DNA of 64,000 bases from NCBI RefSeq assembly GCF_000424385.1, contig NZ_AUJU01000015.1:56546-120545 (forward strand), given 5' to 3'. This DNA comes from Butyrivibrio sp. LC3010. Lineage in GTDB: Bacteria > Bacillota > Clostridia > Lachnospirales > Lachnospiraceae. The first letter of the stretch is position 1; the number at the start of each line of letters is the position of its first letter. Made by a program: the position numbers and the translations under genes. This document shows, piece after piece, positions 7,174 through 16,062 of the stretch. The notes beneath the pieces were generated by a model. It did no database searches. It saw nothing but the letters and a program-made list of their open reading frames with translations, and had not been told where the DNA came from.

Positions 7174-7779
7174 ATGTACGTTACCTGTTTGGACCTTGAA
7201 GGCGTTCTTGTTCCTGAGATTTGGATTGCATTCGCGGAGGCAACCGGAATACCTGAGCTTAAGAGAACTACCAGAGATGAGCCTGATTATGATAAGCTCA
7301 TGAAGTTTAGAATTGATATTCTTAAGGAACATGGACTTGGACTTAAAGAAATACAGGATACAATTGCAACTATTGATCCCTTGCCGGGCGCAAAGGAATT
7401 CCTGGATCAGCTTAGAGAAATAACACAGGTAGTTATTCTGAGTGATACATTCACACAGTTTGCAACACCTCTTATGAAAAAGCTTGGCTGGCCTACAATA
7501 TTCTGCAATACACTTGAAGTTGCAGACAATGGAGAAATCACAGGCTTTAAACTTCGCTGCGAAAAGGGTAAGCTCACTACAGTAAAAGCTTTCCAGAGCA
7601 TAGGACTTGACACTATCGCAAGTGGTGACAGCTTTAACGATCTTGGAATGATTGAGGCAAGTAAGGCAGGATACCTGTTTAGAACAACCGAGCAGATCAA
7701 AAAGGATTATCCTCAGTTCCCTGCTTTTGAAAACTATGACGAGCTTCTTGCTGCAATCAAAGAACAGCTTAAAAAATAA
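7174..7779 (+). CDS. thrH: ThrH-like phosphoserine phosphatase / homoserine phosphotransferase
   Basis: The HAD-family protein opens with DLEGVLVPEIW, the ThrH version of motif I, and continues with ILSDTFTQFATPLM (motif II Ser/Thr), a lysine in LRCEKGKLTTVK and ASGDSFNDLGMI (motif IV). Family members remove phosphate from phosphoserine and can move it to homoserine, linking serine and threonine synthesis. Length of 201 residues fits. The ATG at 7147 precedes the Shine-Dalgarno sequence GAGGAGG (7159-7165), so the ATG at 7174 is the start. It follows a structured leader and ends in a strong terminator, implying its own transcript. Confidence 0.85.
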   Translation: MYVTCLDLEGVLVPEIWIAFAEATGIPELKRTTRDEPDYDKLMKFRIDILKEHGLGLKEIQDTIATIDPLPGAKEFLDQLREITQVVILSDTFTQFATPLMKKLGWPTIFCNTLEVADNGEITGFKLRCEKGKLTTVKAFQSIGLDTIASGDSFNDLGMIEASKAGYLFRTTEQIKKDYPQFPAFENYDELLAAIKEQLKK

Positions 7780-7784
7780 TTTTG

Positions 7785-7812
7785 AAATCGGATGGAAACA
7801 TCCGATTTTAAT
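7785..7812 (+). terminator. Terminator after thrH
   Basis: A perfect stem AAATCGGATG (7785-7794) / CATCCGATTT (7799-7808) has a GAAA loop and continues into a T-rich tail. Confidence 0.85.
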
Positions 7813-7815
7813 TTG

Positions 7816-7964
7816 AGCAGAGCACTTAGCGAGGTATTATCGAGCATAGTGCGAGCCATGCAAGTCCACTTAGCGAGGTATTATCGAGTTTAGTGGAGCT
7901 TGCTTGAGCAGAGCACTTAGTGAGGTATTATCGAGCATAGTGGAACTTGCTTGAGCAGAGCACT
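7816..7964. repeat. Tandem copies of a 29-nt imperfect palindrome, period 44-47 nt
   Basis: The core CACTTAGyGAGGTATTATCG followed by AGywTAGTG occurs at 7823-7851, 7867-7895 and 7914-7942. Cores are joined by TTGAGCAGAG or GAGCTTGC linkers, and a partial fourth copy (ttgagcagagcact) ends at 7964, just before the truA ribosome binding site. Each core is partly self-complementary (CACT...AGTG). It is not CRISPR-like: spacers are short and repeated. Confidence 0.75.
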
Positions 7965-8001
7965 GACAAAAACCTCATCGCAAGATTTTGGAGAATTAGT
8001 A

Positions 8002-8754
8002 ATGAAAAGAAATTATAAATTTACACTGAGCTATGATGGAACACGTTTCTTTGGTTGGGAGAGGCAGCCTAACAAGGAAATGACAATTCAGGGAAAACTC
8101 GAAAGTGTTCTTAGCAGAATGGTTGGGCTTCCTGAAGGTGAGTTAGTTCAGGTGATAGGTGCAGGAAGGACTGACGCCGGAGTCCATGCAAGAGCCATGA
8201 CAGCTAACGCCATGCTTGATACTACGCTAAGTGAAGAAGAAATTCAAAGCTATATGAACCAGTATCTTCCGGAGGATATCAGCATAAATGACGTTAGAAT
8301 ATGTGCTGAAAGATTCCACAGCAGATACAATGCTATTGGAAAAACATATAGATATACTTGTTATTACGGTAATTCAAAGCCGGTCTTTGACAGGAAGTAT
8401 GTCACTGTGCTTGAACAAAAGCCTGATATCGAGCTGATGAGAAAAGCTGCCGAGTACATAATCGGAACCCATGATTTTAAGAGTTTTTGCGGCAACACGA
8501 AAATGAAGAAGTCCACGGTAAGATGTGTGGACAATATCAGAATAGAAGAGAGCGGACCACAGATCAGATTATATTTTCATGGGAATGGTTTCTTACAGAA
8601 CATGGTCAGAATCATGACAGGGACGCTTCTGGAAGTTGGATATGGAAACATTAAGCCTGAAGAGCTTAAAGATATCATTGAGGCTACTGACAGACAAAAA
8701 GCCGGTCCCACAGCACCGCCTCAGGGACTTTGCCTTATGAAAGTTGATTACTAA
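8002..8754 (+). CDS. truA: tRNA pseudouridine(38-40) synthase TruA
   Basis: This is a 250-residue protein of typical TruA length. It starts YKFTLSYDGTRFFGWERQP and carries the catalytic-aspartate motif GAGRTDAGVHA (Asp58), then the RYNAIGKTYRY block and the C-terminal GNGFLQNMVRIMTGTLLEVG signature. TruA converts uridines 38-40 in the tRNA anticodon arm to pseudouridine. The frame is open further upstream into the repeat, but the ATG at 8002 with GGAG at 7990-7993 is the credible start. It stands alone here and ends at the hairpin at 8786. Confidence 0.95.
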   Translation: MKRNYKFTLSYDGTRFFGWERQPNKEMTIQGKLESVLSRMVGLPEGELVQVIGAGRTDAGVHARAMTANAMLDTTLSEEEIQSYMNQYLPEDISINDVRICAERFHSRYNAIGKTYRYTCYYGNSKPVFDRKYVTVLEQKPDIELMRKAAEYIIGTHDFKSFCGNTKMKKSTVRCVDNIRIEESGPQIRLYFHGNGFLQNMVRIMTGTLLEVGYGNIKPEELKDIIEATDRQKAGPTAPPQGLCLMKVDY

Positions 8755-8785
8755 AACAAGATGGACTAAGTATTAAATTTAAATA

Positions 8786-8826
8786 AGCTCCCACCTTTTT
8801 GACTAAAGGGGGGAGCTGACTTTTTA
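8786..8826 (+). terminator. Terminator after truA
   Basis: AGCTCCCACCTTT (8786-8798) pairs with AAAGGGGGGAGCT (8805-8817), one wobble, followed by a TTTTT run at 8821-8825. Confidence 0.8.
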
Positions 8827-8911
8827 TACAATGATTAGTTGGGAAATGGTGCGCTAATAGTGCTGCCTGTTTCCTGAAATCTTTTTCTGCTTTTTATTAA
8901 AAAACATCGTA

Positions 8912-9556
8912 TTACATGTCATCTGCAACAGAGTAGGTTAAGAGATAGTCATCATAATCCTCAAGCAGCATGCCAAGTTCCTGGGTATTAGAGCCTTCGC
9001 CCTGAAGTGAGAAAGCGCTGTCACCTAAATTAACAGTATCAAAAGCTACAGGTGAGCCATTCTTAAAGAATACTGTTCTTACATTTACACTGCTGACATC
9101 CTCTGATGTATTGTTGATTCCCGTTACGGAAAGGGAGTTGTCGACGTTTTTCTGAACATCAATGTCAACAGAGTCATATCTGCAATTTTCAGTAATTTCG
9201 GATTCCAGAGTATAGGAAAAATCTGCAGCATCTTCTATATCACGATTTTTGAACTGACCGTAAAGCATGAAAGACTGGCCTGCCTTAACTGTGTTTTCAC
9301 AGTCTGAGACAGTTTTAATAGCGTCACCGTAAGAAGTAACTGCACTGAAAAATGCAGAGACTTCCAGATCCTTGTCAGAATTGTTGGTGGCTATGATGAC
9401 ATATCTGGTATGAAGACCATCAGCATCTGCTATTTCATATTCATCTGTAATTTTAATGTCATTTTCACCTGTTTTTGCATTGGAAACTGTTGCAGAACTT
9501 GCAACAAAAATCATAGCTGTTGTAATTGAAATAACGAAACTTAATATCTTTTTCAT
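8912..9556 (-). CDS. Secreted protein of unknown function
   Basis: This 214-residue protein starts with a clear signal peptide (KK, hydrophobic ILSFVISITTAMIFVASSA, probable cleavage after SNA near residue 27). The mature part is acidic, has no transmembrane segment and reads as beta-strand rich: short alternating strands with NNSDKDLEVSAFFSAVTS and GINNTSEDVSSVNVRTVFF look like two related beta-sandwich modules of the FxLYD/DUF type. A GGAGGA Shine-Dalgarno sequence lies before its ATG on the minus strand. It is oriented against truA and divergent from the deacetylase gene. I do not recognise the family. Confidence 0.7.
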   Translation of the reverse strand: MKKILSFVISITTAMIFVASSATVSNAKTGENDIKITDEYEIADADGLHTRYVIIATNNSDKDLEVSAFFSAVTSYGDAIKTVSDCENTVKAGQSFMLYGQFKNRDIEDAADFSYTLESEITENCRYDSVDIDVQKNVDNSLSVTGINNTSEDVSSVNVRTVFFKNGSPVAFDTVNLGDSAFSLQGEGSNTQELGMLLEDYDDYLLTYSVADDM

Positions 9557-9818
9557 ACCTATGTTCCTCCGGGTATTTTATGGTGTAATTAGGATAACAA
9601 ATGAGAATAAATATCTGATAAAGTAAATCTTAAAATTCTATATATTGAGGCTTTTTTGGCATCCAAAATTTTTCATGAATATTTAGTGAATTTTGAGGAT
9701 TGACAAGAGATGACATCAATTTTTCCTTTTTGTACTTCTTATAATATGTTATAATCTTTTGTGGCTATGTAATTGGCCGGATGTCGATTAGACATGATAG
9801 CAAGTTGGAAATGTGGTA

Positions 9819-10868
9819 ATGAATATGATGGCGAACACGGAGGGTCAGGGCTCTTTAGTGGATCGTTCCAAAAGAATCCGCTTTTTAAGAAGACTGATTC
9901 TTATATCCATTGCAGCTTCATGCCTTATTCCCACCATCATATGCATAATTCTGGCAATTCATCTGAATCGCAGTGAGAGGATTCTTGAAAAAGCTAAAAC
10001 AGAGATGGCCTGGTATGAGGAGCGCTTTGGAGATGCTGTATTGGCTGACGCAGATACTGTAGAGGCCGATCAACTTCAGTGGACTGATCTGGATGAAGCA
10101 GATTTGGAACGCGGACAGGAAGATCCTGATGATATAGAAGTGTCACAGGTTAGCGGAGGTTCAGCAGAATCCGGAACTTTACAGGCCGGGGCTACATCAG
10201 CCGGTGCGGGAATTGCTTCAGGTCAGGATGAATGGGATGGCGTCAGGAAGGTTTATATAACATTTGATGACGGGCCAAGTACCTCTACCAACGCAATACT
10301 GGACATATTGGATCAATATGGAGTTAAGGCTACATTCTTTGTGACCGGCAAGGAGGGTGAAGAGTACGCCGCGATTTACAGGCGTATTGCTGAAAGCGGT
10401 CACACTATAGGAATGCATTCCTATAGTCATAAATATAGTGAGTTGTATGAGTCACTTGACAGCTTCTCTGCTGATTTACATAAGCTGCAGACTTTTTTGT
10501 ATGAGACTACAGGAGTCTGGTCCAGGCTTTATAGATTTCCCGGTGGAAGTTCTAATACTGTCAGCAAGGTTCCTATGGCAGATCTGGTGAAGTATCTTGA
10601 TCTTTCTCAGATAAACTTTTATGACTGGAATGTTGCCAGCAGCGATGACAGGGCGGGAATTGATAAAGACATAATAGTAGCCAATGTTATGACAGGGGTT
10701 CCAAAGCATAACGAATCAATAATTCTTCTGCACGATGCTTCTGATAAGCAGGCGACAGTAGAGGCATTGCCTGAGATAATTGAACAGATACAGGCAATGG
10801 ATAATACAGTGATAGTTCCGATAACGGATGATACGTTACCGGTTCAACATATCAGCAATTCTCAGTAA
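9819..10868 (+). CDS. Membrane-anchored polysaccharide (peptidoglycan) deacetylase
   Basis: An N-terminal membrane anchor (about residues 22-48, LILISIAASCLIPTIICIIL) is followed by a 90-residue acidic linker and then a NodB domain. The five NodB motifs are present: TFDDGPS (metal/base aspartates), HSYSHKY (metal histidines), RFPGG, FYDWNV and ILLHD. Such enzymes remove acetyl groups from N-acetylglucosamine in the cell wall or exopolysaccharide, often conferring lysozyme resistance. The start is uncertain: GTG 9813, ATG 9819 and ATG 9825/9828 lie in frame and none has a strong Shine-Dalgarno sequence. The gene ends 22 nt before the bactofilin gene, so the two probably share a transcript and a cell-envelope role. 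Confidence 0.85.
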   Translation: MNMMANTEGQGSLVDRSKRIRFLRRLILISIAASCLIPTIICIILAIHLNRSERILEKAKTEMAWYEERFGDAVLADADTVEADQLQWTDLDEADLERGQEDPDDIEVSQVSGGSAESGTLQAGATSAGAGIASGQDEWDGVRKVYITFDDGPSTSTNAILDILDQYGVKATFFVTGKEGEEYAAIYRRIAESGHTIGMHSYSHKYSELYESLDSFSADLHKLQTFLYETTGVWSRLYRFPGGSSNTVSKVPMADLVKYLDLSQINFYDWNVASSDDRAGIDKDIIVANVMTGVPKHNESIILLHDASDKQATVEALPEIIEQIQAMDNTVIVPITDDTLPVQHISNSQ

Positions 10869-10890
10869 TTTTGAAACGGAGGAAAGAAAA

Positions 10891-11913
10891 ATGGGATTTT
10901 TTTCAGAGCTGAAAAGTGATCTCTCTCAGGCTGCAAAGACAATCATGCCTGAGGATAGCGAATCAGTACAGAGCCTGAATGAAAAAGCTAAAGAAGAGGC
11001 TGTAGTAAAGCCTAAGACTGAAGCTGAGGTTAAGAAGGATCTGAATGAAATGCTCGATCACCTTGATGAAATCAAGCTCGATGAAGGCGGGGCAACAGAC
11101 AATGTTGAGAAGGAAGAATCCAAAAGGGTTGAGGAGTCAGTAGTAACACCTGAGCCGGCTATTTTTAATAAAGCCGTTAAGGAAGAGCCTAAGGTTGAGG
11201 AGCCTGAGGAAGAACCTGAACCGGAGCCGGTTTCCATAGATGATTCAGAAGAAGATGATGAGCCCTATGAGGCAATCGCTATGGAAGAGGATGAAGAGGA
11301 GGATACAGTTGCTGATCTTGCCGCATCACTTAGCGCAATTGAATCTATCGCTAAGGGGAAGGCTGAGGAGGCACCTGTGTATGAGGAAAGTGCAGTAGCA
11401 AATTATAATAATGGGGGATTTGACACAATGGACATTCAGCAACAGACACCTACAGATGAAACAGCCAGCATTACCGAGGGTATGAGAATTGTTGGTAATC
11501 TTGAGACTACAGGTTCTCTTGACCTGATTGGTAAGGTTACAGGTAATGTTACATGTCTTGGCAAGCTCAATGTAACCGGTGAGGTAGAAGGCGATTCAAG
11601 AGCAGCTGAGATTTATGCTGAGGCAGCAAGAATTACAGGAGAAGTAAGAAGTAACGGAAGCGTTAAGATTGGACAGAGCACAGTAGTTATTGGTAATATC
11701 TTTGCGACAAGTGCGGTTATCGCAGGTGCTGTAAAGGGTGATATCGATGTTCCCGGACCTGTTGTACTTGATACAACTGCAATCGTAATGGGTAATATCA
11801 AATCACAGTCAGTACAGATCAACAATGGTGCTGTAATAGAAGGTAACTGCTCACAGGCTTACGCTGAGGTTAATCCTTCTGCATTCTTCGATGGACTTAA
11901 AGGACAGAAATAA
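10891..11913 (+). CDS. Bactofilin-family polymer-forming protein with long acidic N-terminal region
   Basis: Residues about 205-335 form a bactofilin (DUF583) domain: a repetitive run of short beta-strands with GNLETTGSLDLIGKVTGNV, then recurring GxV/GxI steps typical of the right-handed beta-helix. Bactofilins self-assemble into cytoplasmic filaments that position cell-wall enzymes. The first 200 residues are acidic, Glu/Lys/Pro-rich and probably disordered, which is unusually long for the family. GGAGG (10878-10882) sets the ATG at 10891. The stop codon overlaps the pyrH start by one base (TAATG at 11911), so it is translationally coupled to pyrH; the upstream deacetylase fits a wall-remodelling partner. 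Confidence 0.85.
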   Translation: MGFFSELKSDLSQAAKTIMPEDSESVQSLNEKAKEEAVVKPKTEAEVKKDLNEMLDHLDEIKLDEGGATDNVEKEESKRVEESVVTPEPAIFNKAVKEEPKVEEPEEEPEPEPVSIDDSEEDDEPYEAIAMEEDEEEDTVADLAASLSAIESIAKGKAEEAPVYEESAVANYNNGGFDTMDIQQQTPTDETASITEGMRIVGNLETTGSLDLIGKVTGNVTCLGKLNVTGEVEGDSRAAEIYAEAARITGEVRSNGSVKIGQSTVVIGNIFATSAVIAGAVKGDIDVPGPVVLDTTAIVMGNIKSQSVQINNGAVIEGNCSQAYAEVNPSAFFDGLKGQK

Positions 11914-12605
11914 TGAGAATACTTTTAAAATTAAGTGGTGAGGCACTTGCAGGCCCTAACAAGACAGGTTTTCACGAAGAGACTGTTCGCGGGGTTGCAC
12001 TGCAGGTAAAAGAACTGGTAGATAAAGGTACAGAAATAGGAATTGTTATAGGCGGCGGTAATTTCTGGAGAGGCCGTACCAGTGAGAGTATTGACCGCGT
12101 TAAGGCAGACCAGATCGGTATGCTTGCAACTGTAATGAATTGCATTTATGTATCAGAGATTTTCAGAAGTGTAGGAATGAAAACAAATATCCTTACACCT
12201 TTTGAATGCGGATCATTTACAAAACTCTTTTCCAAGGACAGAGCTAATAAGTACTTTGAGAAGGGAATGGTTGTCTTCTTTGCAGGCGGCACAGGCCATC
12301 CGTTCTTTTCAACAGATACAGGAGCAGCCCTCAGAGCAATTGAGATTGAAGCAGATTACATGCTTCTTGCCAAGGCTATTGATGGTGTTTATGACAGTGA
12401 TCCTGCTAAGAATCCTGATGCTAAGCGCTATGATACTATCAGCATAGATGATGTGGTTGCTCAGAACCTGCAGGTAGTGGATATGACAGCTTCTATCATG
12501 GTAAAAGAAAATCATATTCCCATGAGGGTATTCGCACTTCAGGAAGAAAATAGTATAATAAAAGCAGCTAGTGGAGATTTTAACGGTACCACCGTAACAG
12601 CTTAA
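11913..12605 (+). CDS. pyrH: UMP kinase PyrH
   Basis: The 230-residue amino-acid-kinase-fold protein begins MRILLKLSGEALAG and carries IGIVIGGGNFWRG (phosphate-binding loop), the DQIGMLATVMN segment and GTGHPFFSTDTGAALRA (UMP/ATP site). It phosphorylates UMP to UDP, usually as a GTP-activated, UTP-inhibited hexamer. The start overlaps the bactofilin stop by one base. frr follows 23 nt later, the usual order. Confidence 0.96.
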   Translation: MRILLKLSGEALAGPNKTGFHEETVRGVALQVKELVDKGTEIGIVIGGGNFWRGRTSESIDRVKADQIGMLATVMNCIYVSEIFRSVGMKTNILTPFECGSFTKLFSKDRANKYFEKGMVVFFAGGTGHPFFSTDTGAALRAIEIEADYMLLAKAIDGVYDSDPAKNPDAKRYDTISIDDVVAQNLQVVDMTASIMVKENHIPMRVFALQEENSIIKAASGDFNGTTVTA

Positions 12606-12628
12606 ACTATAATCCGGAGGATGAGTGT

Positions 12629-13180
12629 ATGAATGAAAAAGTTAAGCCTTATGAAGAAAAAATGAACAAAGCTTTTGATTTCCTTTCCCAGGAACTGGCA
12701 GCTGTAAGAGCAGGACGTGCCAATCCGCATGTGCTTGATAAGCTTAAGGTGGATTATTATGGAACTCCCACACCTCTTCAGCAGGTTGGTAATGTCTCAA
12801 TACCTGAAGCTCGTATGATTCAGATTGCACCTTGGGACAAGAGCCTTATAAAGGATATCGAGAAAGCTATTCTTGCATCAGATATTGGAATTACACCCAG
12901 CAATGATGGAAGCGTTATCAGACTTATTTTCCCCGAGCTTACTGAGGAAAGAAGAAAACAGCTTGCAAAGGATATCAAGAAAAAGGGTGAGGATGCCAAG
13001 GTAGCTGTAAGAAATATTCGCCGTGACGGCAATGATTCCTTTAAGAAGCTTAAGGGATCAGATGTTTCTGAGGATGAGATTGCTGAGATGGAAGATGATC
13101 TTCAGAAGATTACAGATCAGTTTGTGAAGAAAATTGATAAAGCAATTGAGGAAAAGAGCAAAGAAATAATGACTGTATAA
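12629..13180 (+). CDS. frr: Ribosome recycling factor
   Basis: The 183-residue protein has the full RRF pattern: AVRAGRANPHVLDKLKVDYYG near residue 25-45, then IPEARMIQIAPWDKSLIKDI, NDGSVIRLIFPELTEERRKQL and a long C-terminal helix ending in a DxFVKKIDKAIEEKSKEI segment. RRF, with EF-G, splits the post-termination ribosome. GGAGG is located at 12616-12620. It is followed by a hairpin (13235-13262) that may partly terminate before uppS. Confidence 0.97.
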   Translation: MNEKVKPYEEKMNKAFDFLSQELAAVRAGRANPHVLDKLKVDYYGTPTPLQQVGNVSIPEARMIQIAPWDKSLIKDIEKAILASDIGITPSNDGSVIRLIFPELTEERRKQLAKDIKKKGEDAKVAVRNIRRDGNDSFKKLKGSDVSEDEIAEMEDDLQKITDQFVKKIDKAIEEKSKEIMTV

Positions 13181-13234
13181 AGAGATTTGAATTACGAGGT
13201 TTTGAACCCGTATATCCCTTTATGAATTTTATTA

Positions 13235-13262
13235 AGAGCCTGTGGGTTATTGCACAGGCTCT
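13235..13262 (+). terminator. Weak terminator or attenuator between frr and uppS
   Basis: A perfect 10-bp stem AGAGCCTGTG / CACAGGCTCT has an 8-nt loop, but the following sequence (gcttacttttg) is only moderately T-rich, so read-through to uppS is likely. Confidence 0.5.
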
Positions 13263-13302
13263 GCTTACTTTTGAGCACTAGTGTACTTAATGAGGACAAA
13301 AT

Positions 13303-14028
13303 ATGAACGAGAACACAAAAATACCGCAGCATGTGGCAATTATTCTTGACGGTAACGGAAGATGGGCAAAAGCAAAAGGTTTACCCAGAAACTATGGTCA
13401 CAAGCAGGGAGCTAAGGCTGTAGAGGATATCCTTGTAGTAGCCAGAGATATGGGAATAAAGTATCTCACCGTATATGCTTTTTCCACAGAGAACTGGAAC
13501 AGACCTGAGACAGAGGTTTCTGCACTTATGATGATACTTAGACAGTATCTTAAGAGCAGTATAAAGAAGTCCATGAAAAACAACGTTCGCTGTCAGGTTA
13601 TAGGTGAGCGCAGTAAGCTTTCAGCAGATATCCAGGATGCGATAAAAGAGCTGGAGACTGCAACTGCAGGTAATACCGGACTTACCTTTACGATTGCTAT
13701 AAATTATGGAAGCAGGGATGAAATAGTAAGAGCAGTCAGAAAGATTGCAGCAGATTGTGCTGATGGAAAAGTAGATCCTTCAGATATTTCCGAAGATATG
13801 ATCTCACGTAACCTTGACACAGCAAATCTTCCGGATCCTGATCTCATGATTCGCACATGTGGTGAGCAGCGCCTTAGTAATTTCCTTCTTTGGCAGTGTG
13901 CTTACACGGAATTTTATTATACAGATATTGCATGGCCTGATTTTGATGAGGCAGAGCTTCAGAAGGCCGTTGATGCATATGGCAATCGTAATCGCAAATT
14001 TGGCGGATTAAAGAACGATTCAGAATAA
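13303..14028 (+). CDS. uppS: Isoprenyl (undecaprenyl) diphosphate synthase
   Basis: The 241-residue cis-prenyltransferase carries ILDGNGRWAKAKGLPRNYGH with the catalytic Asp16, YAFSTENWNRP, and the C-terminal RTCGEQRLSNFLLWQCAYTE block with the conserved Arg and SNFL. It condenses IPP onto FPP to make the C55 carrier lipid for cell-wall synthesis. The FPP source (ispA) is encoded at 48.3 kb in the same window. The spacing to cdsA is 26 nt, with AGGGG before that gene. Confidence 0.95.
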   Translation: MNENTKIPQHVAIILDGNGRWAKAKGLPRNYGHKQGAKAVEDILVVARDMGIKYLTVYAFSTENWNRPETEVSALMMILRQYLKSSIKKSMKNNVRCQVIGERSKLSADIQDAIKELETATAGNTGLTFTIAINYGSRDEIVRAVRKIAADCADGKVDPSDISEDMISRNLDTANLPDPDLMIRTCGEQRLSNFLLWQCAYTEFYYTDIAWPDFDEAELQKAVDAYGNRNRKFGGLKNDSE

Positions 14029-14054
14029 ATAATCCTTACTAAAAGGGGAAAACT

Positions 14055-14885
14055 ATGAAAACTAGAGTAATAAGCGGAGCTGTACTGGTAGTTTTACTTG
14101 TATTGACACTTATAAGCGGCGGATATGTTACAGCGGGAGTTTTACTTTTTGTATCGATTGTGGGATACCGTGAACTGGCATCGGCTCTTGCGGTAAAAGC
14201 GGCTGATGAAAAGACCAATCTGCCTGAGATCATTGGCTTACTGGCAGTATGTATCCACTATATTCTCTTGATTATTAAGGGCGCTGACATGGCCATTTTC
14301 CTGGCAGTGATCATGGGACTTTTTGTTGCCGAGAGTATTGTGTTTGTCTTTAGCTACCCAAAATATAAGGCAAACCAGATGATAGGGTCAGTTTTTTCAT
14401 TTATTTATGCACCTATGATGCTGTCCTTCATTTATTTACTCAGATCATTTCCTACGGGAAAGTATCTGGCATGGCTTCCATTTATTGCATGGATATGTGA
14501 TACATTTGCATATTTTACGGGAAGAGCATTAGGAAAACATAAGCTCTGTCCTGTTTTATCACCTAAAAAGACCATAGAGGGTGCTATAGGCGGAATCGCC
14601 GGAAGCTTACTTGCAGGTGTGATCTATGGTTATGTATATGCAAGTTATGCAGACACTAATCTGCCGGTAAGTACAAGCATCGCCACTTTTGCAGTGATTA
14701 CCTTTGTTGCAGGGGCATTATCACAGGTTGGAGATCTTATCGCTTCAGGCATTAAGAGAGACCAGGGAATAAAGGATTACGGTAATCTTATACCGGGCCA
14801 CGGCGGAATAATGGACAGATTTGACAGTGTTATTTTCATCACGCCGGTGATTTATTTTCTGGCTAAAATAATGAGTAATATGTAA
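14055..14885 (+). CDS. cdsA: Phosphatidate cytidylyltransferase CdsA
   Basis: This is a 276-residue protein with about seven to eight membrane segments. The C-terminal CdsA signature is visible as SQVGDLIASGIKRDQGIKDY followed by GNLIPGHGGIMDRFDS, which contains the metal-binding Asp residues. It makes CDP-diacylglycerol from phosphatidic acid and CTP at the membrane. It lies 12 nt upstream of dxr in the same transcription unit. Confidence 0.95.
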   Translation: MKTRVISGAVLVVLLVLTLISGGYVTAGVLLFVSIVGYRELASALAVKAADEKTNLPEIIGLLAVCIHYILLIIKGADMAIFLAVIMGLFVAESIVFVFSYPKYKANQMIGSVFSFIYAPMMLSFIYLLRSFPTGKYLAWLPFIAWICDTFAYFTGRALGKHKLCPVLSPKKTIEGAIGGIAGSLLAGVIYGYVYASYADTNLPVSTSIATFAVITFVAGALSQVGDLIASGIKRDQGIKDYGNLIPGHGGIMDRFDSVIFITPVIYFLAKIMSNM

Positions 14886-14896
14886 AGAGGTTAGTA

Positions 14897-16042
14897 ATGG
14901 GAAGAAAGATTATTCTACTTGGTTCAACAGGATCTATTGGAACACAGACTCTTGATGTAGTCAGAGCTAATCCTGATGAGCTTAAGGTTGTTGGTATTGC
15001 TGCTAATAAAAGTGTTGATAAAGTTGAGCAGCAGGTACGTGAATTCAGACCGAAATATGTGGCTATGTATGACGAAGAGGCTGCAAAAGAGCTGAAAATA
15101 AAGCTCGCTGACATGCCGGTTCGCATTTTTTCAGGAATGGAAGGACTTGTGGAGATTTCCCAGGTGCCTGATGCTGATACTGTTCTTACCGCAGTAGTCG
15201 GAATGATAGGCATAAGACCTACCATGGCAGCTATCGAGAGCGGAAAAGATATAGCACTTGCAAATAAGGAGACTCTTGTTACCGCAGGACATATAATAAT
15301 GCCTCTTGCTCAGAGGAAAAATGTAAGCATATTACCTGTGGATAGTGAGCATAGTGCAATTTTTCAGTCTTTGAACGGTGAACCTAAAAACAAGCTTGAG
15401 AAGATCCTTCTGACTGCATCCGGCGGACCATTCAGAGGAAAAAAGAGAGCAGAGCTTTCTGAGATGACAGTAGATGATGCATTAAAGCATCCTAACTGGG
15501 ATATGGGACCTAAGGTTACTATAGATTCTGCATCACTTGTTAATAAGGGACTTGAAGTTATGGAAGCCAAGTGGCTTTTTGATGTGTCCCTTGATCAGAT
15601 ACAGGTTGTGGTACATCCTCAGAGCATAATACATTCAATGGTTCAGTATGTTGACGGAGCGGTGATGGCGCAGCTCGGAGTACCGGATATGAAGCTTCCG
15701 ATACAGTATGCATTGTTTTATCCGGACAGAATGCCCATGAATGAAAAGAGGCTCGACTTCTTTGAAGTTTCACAGCTGACCTTTGAAAAGCCTGACACAG
15801 ATACATTTGTAGGACTTAAGCTTGCATATGACGCTGCCAGAGCCGGCGGAAGTATGCCTACAGTATTTAATGCAGCAAACGAGATGGCAGTAAGAAAGTT
15901 CATAAACAGAGAGATACGATTCCTGGATATTTACGACATGATTTCCTCAGCTATGGCTCATCACACTAAGATTGAGAATCCTGATCTTGAAGAAATACTT
16001 ATGGCTGAAGCTGATACTTACGAGTATCTGGAGAATAAATAA
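14897..16042 (+). CDS. dxr: 1-deoxy-D-xylulose 5-phosphate reductoisomerase
   Basis: The 381-residue enzyme starts IILLGSTGSIGTQTLDVV (NADPH-binding loop) and shows ANKETLVTAG, PVDSEHSAIFQSLNG (metal/substrate site), LTASGGPFR and NWDMGPKVTIDSASLVNKGLE. It converts DXP to MEP, the committed step of the MEP isoprenoid pathway, of which dxs and ispG are also in this window. AGAGG precedes the ATG. Confidence 0.97.
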   Translation: MGRKIILLGSTGSIGTQTLDVVRANPDELKVVGIAANKSVDKVEQQVREFRPKYVAMYDEEAAKELKIKLADMPVRIFSGMEGLVEISQVPDADTVLTAVVGMIGIRPTMAAIESGKDIALANKETLVTAGHIIMPLAQRKNVSILPVDSEHSAIFQSLNGEPKNKLEKILLTASGGPFRGKKRAELSEMTVDDALKHPNWDMGPKVTIDSASLVNKGLEVMEAKWLFDVSLDQIQVVVHPQSIIHSMVQYVDGAVMAQLGVPDMKLPIQYALFYPDRMPMNEKRLDFFEVSQLTFEKPDTDTFVGLKLAYDAARAGGSMPTVFNAANEMAVRKFINREIRFLDIYDMISSAMAHHTKIENPDLEEILMAEADTYEYLENK

Positions 16043-16062
16043 TACTTCAGAGAGGTAATATA

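Noticed and set aside
4702..7964. Possible CRISPR arrays at 4702-4991 and 7816-7964
   Set aside because: The units have no unique spacers; the intervening sequence is itself repeated, and no cas gene is present.
13272..13295. A copy of the 7816-type palindromic repeat before uppS
   Set aside because: Only partial similarity (ttgagca, cttaatgag) remains; too degenerate to annotate as a separate repeat.
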